NCBI GenBank assembly: GCA_013695975.1
Contig: JACCZL010000708.1
Span: forward strand, 1 to 6,916
Direction of reading: 5' to 3'
DNA length: 6,916 nucleotides
Origin: Chloroflexota bacterium
GTDB lineage: Bacteria > Chloroflexota > UBA6077 > JACCZL01
Under the pieces are notes generated by a model. It saw only the letters and a program-made list of their open reading frames with translations, was not told the DNA's origin and ran no database searches. Below, piece by piece: positions 6,147 through 6,916 of the stretch (position 1 is the stretch's first letter; each line of letters opens with the position of its first letter). The position numbers and the translations under genes were made by a program.

Positions 6147-6412
6147 AATGTCGGGTTCCCCGCGAGCGGGATGTGTTCGGAGCTTGTCCCGCGCCCGGTG
6201 ATGACGACGTATGGTCCGCGTTTAACCGGTTCGGAGTCGTTCGGGTTACCGGGCATGATCCGAACCTGGTGACCGGGCCGTTTCGGGTCCTCGAATCGGA
6301 CGCCCCCACCACTCCTCGATGGCCTGCGCGTATAGCCGCTCGGCACCAGCGCCTCGATCTCCGCCACGGTAGCTCCGCGCAGCGAGTCGGGGTCATCCAG
6401 CGAGCGCGCCAC
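6143..6412 (-). CDS. Small protein resembling a polymorphic-toxin C-terminal domain
   Basis: This 89-residue basic protein starts at GTG 6412. The N-terminus (SLDDPDSLRGATVAEIEALV) is a short helical lead-in. The rest has the pattern SGGGVRFEDPKRPGHQVRIM, then PGNPNDSEPVKRGPYVVI and finally SEHIPLAGNPTL. From memory, the order G-G-x-R-(F/Y)-x-(D/N)-P...PG-x-Q-(V/I)-R-(I/V)-(M)-PGNP...GPYV...IPL-x-GNP recurs at the extreme C-terminus of RHS-like and other polymorphic toxins, where it forms a small nuclease-like domain; I could not search to confirm this. Here it stands alone with no secretion or RHS region. GTG lies 6 nt after a TAAGAT box, suggesting a leaderless transcript, and the gene overlaps the downstream gene by ATGA. 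Toxic activity is inferred, not shown. Confidence 0.74.
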   Translation of the reverse strand: MARSLDDPDSLRGATVAEIEALVPSGYTRRPSRSGGGVRFEDPKRPGHQVRIMPGNPNDSEPVKRGPYVVITGRGTSSEHIPLAGNPTL

Positions 6413-6418
6413 CGCTCG

Positions 6419-6424
6419 ATCTTA
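6419..6424 (-). promoter_or_regulatory. -10 box of the two-gene minus-strand cassette (leaderless layout)
   Basis: TAAGAT on the minus strand ends 6 nt before GTG 6412. That puts the expected transcription start at or next to the start codon, the layout of leaderless genes common in high-GC Gram-positive-like phyla. There is no Shine-Dalgarno before the GTG, consistent with this. No good -35 is seen: TGCCTG at 18 bases is weak, and TTGACG (6436-6431) is only 6 bases away. Confidence 0.5.
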
Positions 6425-6666
6425 CCATGCCGTCAAGCCTCCCAGGCATGCTGCTGAGGCTGGCCCTCAGGCGTACCAGCCGGCGTCGAGGGCCTCTGGC
6501 TGGTCACCTGGAGAACGATCGCGTCGTCCTGACCGCCCTCGGCTGCGAGATCCTCCAGATCGAGGAGCTCCGCCCAGGTGCGCGTTACAGTCTTGCGGAC
6601 GGCACGTGGACCCGGACGTTCCGCCGTTTTCCCACGCAAGCATCTGGCGGGCACCCGTTCCGCCCG
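6425..6666. other. Intergenic stretch without a convincing gene
   Basis: Between the divergent cassette promoter and the promoter of the cyclotransferase gene, two 91-codon frames overlap almost completely on opposite strands (6427-6702 + and 6433-6708 -). Neither has a ribosome-binding site, a recognisable domain or a normal composition (both are Arg/Pro/Thr-rich), and the longer part of each overlaps the downstream promoter. The only protein-like segment is on the minus strand (VTRTWAELLDLEDLAAEGG). I regard the stretch as non-coding or as decayed coding sequence. Confidence 0.4.
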
Positions 6667-6671
6667 ATTGT

Positions 6672-6700
6672 TTGCCGCCGTCGACGTCGGGTGGTAGGCT
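6672..6700 (+). promoter_or_regulatory. Promoter of the glutaminyl-peptide cyclotransferase gene
   Basis: TTGCCG (6672-6677) and TAGGCT (6695-6700) are separated by exactly 17 bases, a good sigma-70-type pair for a high-GC organism. The predicted transcription start is near 6706-6708, leaving a leader of about 20 nt that contains GAGGAGGG (6717-6724). This placement argues against any start codon upstream of about 6708, for example TTG 6672. Confidence 0.6.
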
Positions 6701-6728
6701 GAACCCACTGCTCGTCGAGGAGGGCATC

Positions 6729-6916
6729 ACGTACCACCGGGTCTGGTCTCTCGTGCTGCTGGCCGTGCTGTTCGGCGCCGCGGCGGCTCCTGCCTCGTCC
6801 AACAGCGCCTCGCCGGCGGTCGTGAGCGCGTACGAGGTGCTCGGGAGCTATCCTCACGATCCGGAGGCATTCCTGCAAGGGTTGGTCTGGCACGATGGCG
6901 GCTTCTACGAGAGCAC
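6729..6916 (+). CDS. Secreted glutaminyl-peptide cyclotransferase (3' partial)
   Basis: This is the N-terminal part of a glutamine cyclotransferase (Glu_cyclase_2 family, plant/bacterial type beta-propeller), which converts N-terminal Gln of peptides to pyroglutamate; it is cut off by the window end. A signal peptide is visible: YHRVWS, the hydrophobic core LVLLAVLFGAAAA, then PASSNSA with a likely cleavage near the Ala/Ser stretch, so the enzyme acts outside the cytoplasm. The mature part reads AYEVLGSYPHDPEAFLQGLV and then WHDGGFYEST, the diagnostic YPHDPxAFxQGL...G.(L/F)YEST motif of the family. The start is unclear: GAGGAGGG (6717-6724) is an excellent ribosome-binding site, but the codon at the right distance is ACG 6729 (preceded by ATC). 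The first canonical in-frame start, GTG 6753, is about 30 nt too far and removes the positive charge of the signal peptide. Confidence 0.85.

Noticed and set aside
6427..6708. Two mirror-image 91-codon frames as genes
   Set aside because: They overlap each other and the cyclotransferase promoter, lack ribosome-binding sites and recognisable domains.
1..6916. CRISPR array, tRNA/rRNA gene, insertion sequence
   Set aside because: No regularly spaced repeats, no tRNA-like arms or CCA ends, and no transposase or terminal inverted repeats were seen on reading both strands.

Overview
The window is high-GC bacterial DNA. Genes are densely packed with GTG and ATG starts and stop/start junctions of -1 to +4 bases, and weak or absent Shine-Dalgarno sites inside the main operon. 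Sequence alone does not fix the taxon. The mix of an amino-acid-type ABC operon, a MazE/AbrB-PIN pair and possible leaderless transcription (a TAAGAT box 6 nt before a GTG) would suit a Chloroflexota- or Actinomycetota-like genome, but this is inference.

Region 1 (1-4673, + strand) is an almost complete branched-chain-amino-acid-type (HAAT/Liv) ABC transporter operon in the order binding protein (5' end cut off), LivH, LivM, LivG, LivF. The lipoprotein or periplasmic receptor captures the ligand, LivH and LivM form the membrane channel, and LivG and LivF are the two ATPases. The real substrate cannot be read from the sequence. A perfect 22-bp GC palindrome lies just inside livG, and both ATPases deviate from textbook Liv motifs.

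Region 2 (4674-5463, + strand) is a type II toxin-antitoxin module. It has a promoter with a TATACT box embedded in a 15-bp palindromic operator, an AbrB/MazE-type antitoxin, and a PIN-domain (VapC) ribonuclease. The toxin is in the same frame as the antitoxin and separated from it by one TAG. There is no ATG, GTG or TTG between that stop and the first catalytic Asp, so the toxin must use a CTG (or other unusual) start, come from readthrough, or be disabled.

Region 3 (5464-5759) is a gene-free stretch between convergent units, with a possible frameshifted coding remnant and a strong GC hairpin.

Region 4 (5760-6412, - strand) is a two-gene cassette with a 4-base ATGA overlap. An 89-aa protein resembling the C-terminal domains of polymorphic toxins is followed by an unrecognised 128-aa acidic protein. 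The pair looks like a free-standing toxin/immunity or toxin/antitoxin-like unit and is the best candidate for an undescribed system here.

Region 5 (6413-6916) is an intergenic stretch without a convincing gene. It is followed by a promoter and the 5' end of a secreted glutaminyl-peptide cyclotransferase gene, which has an excellent ribosome-binding site but no canonical start codon at the right distance, and runs off the window edge.
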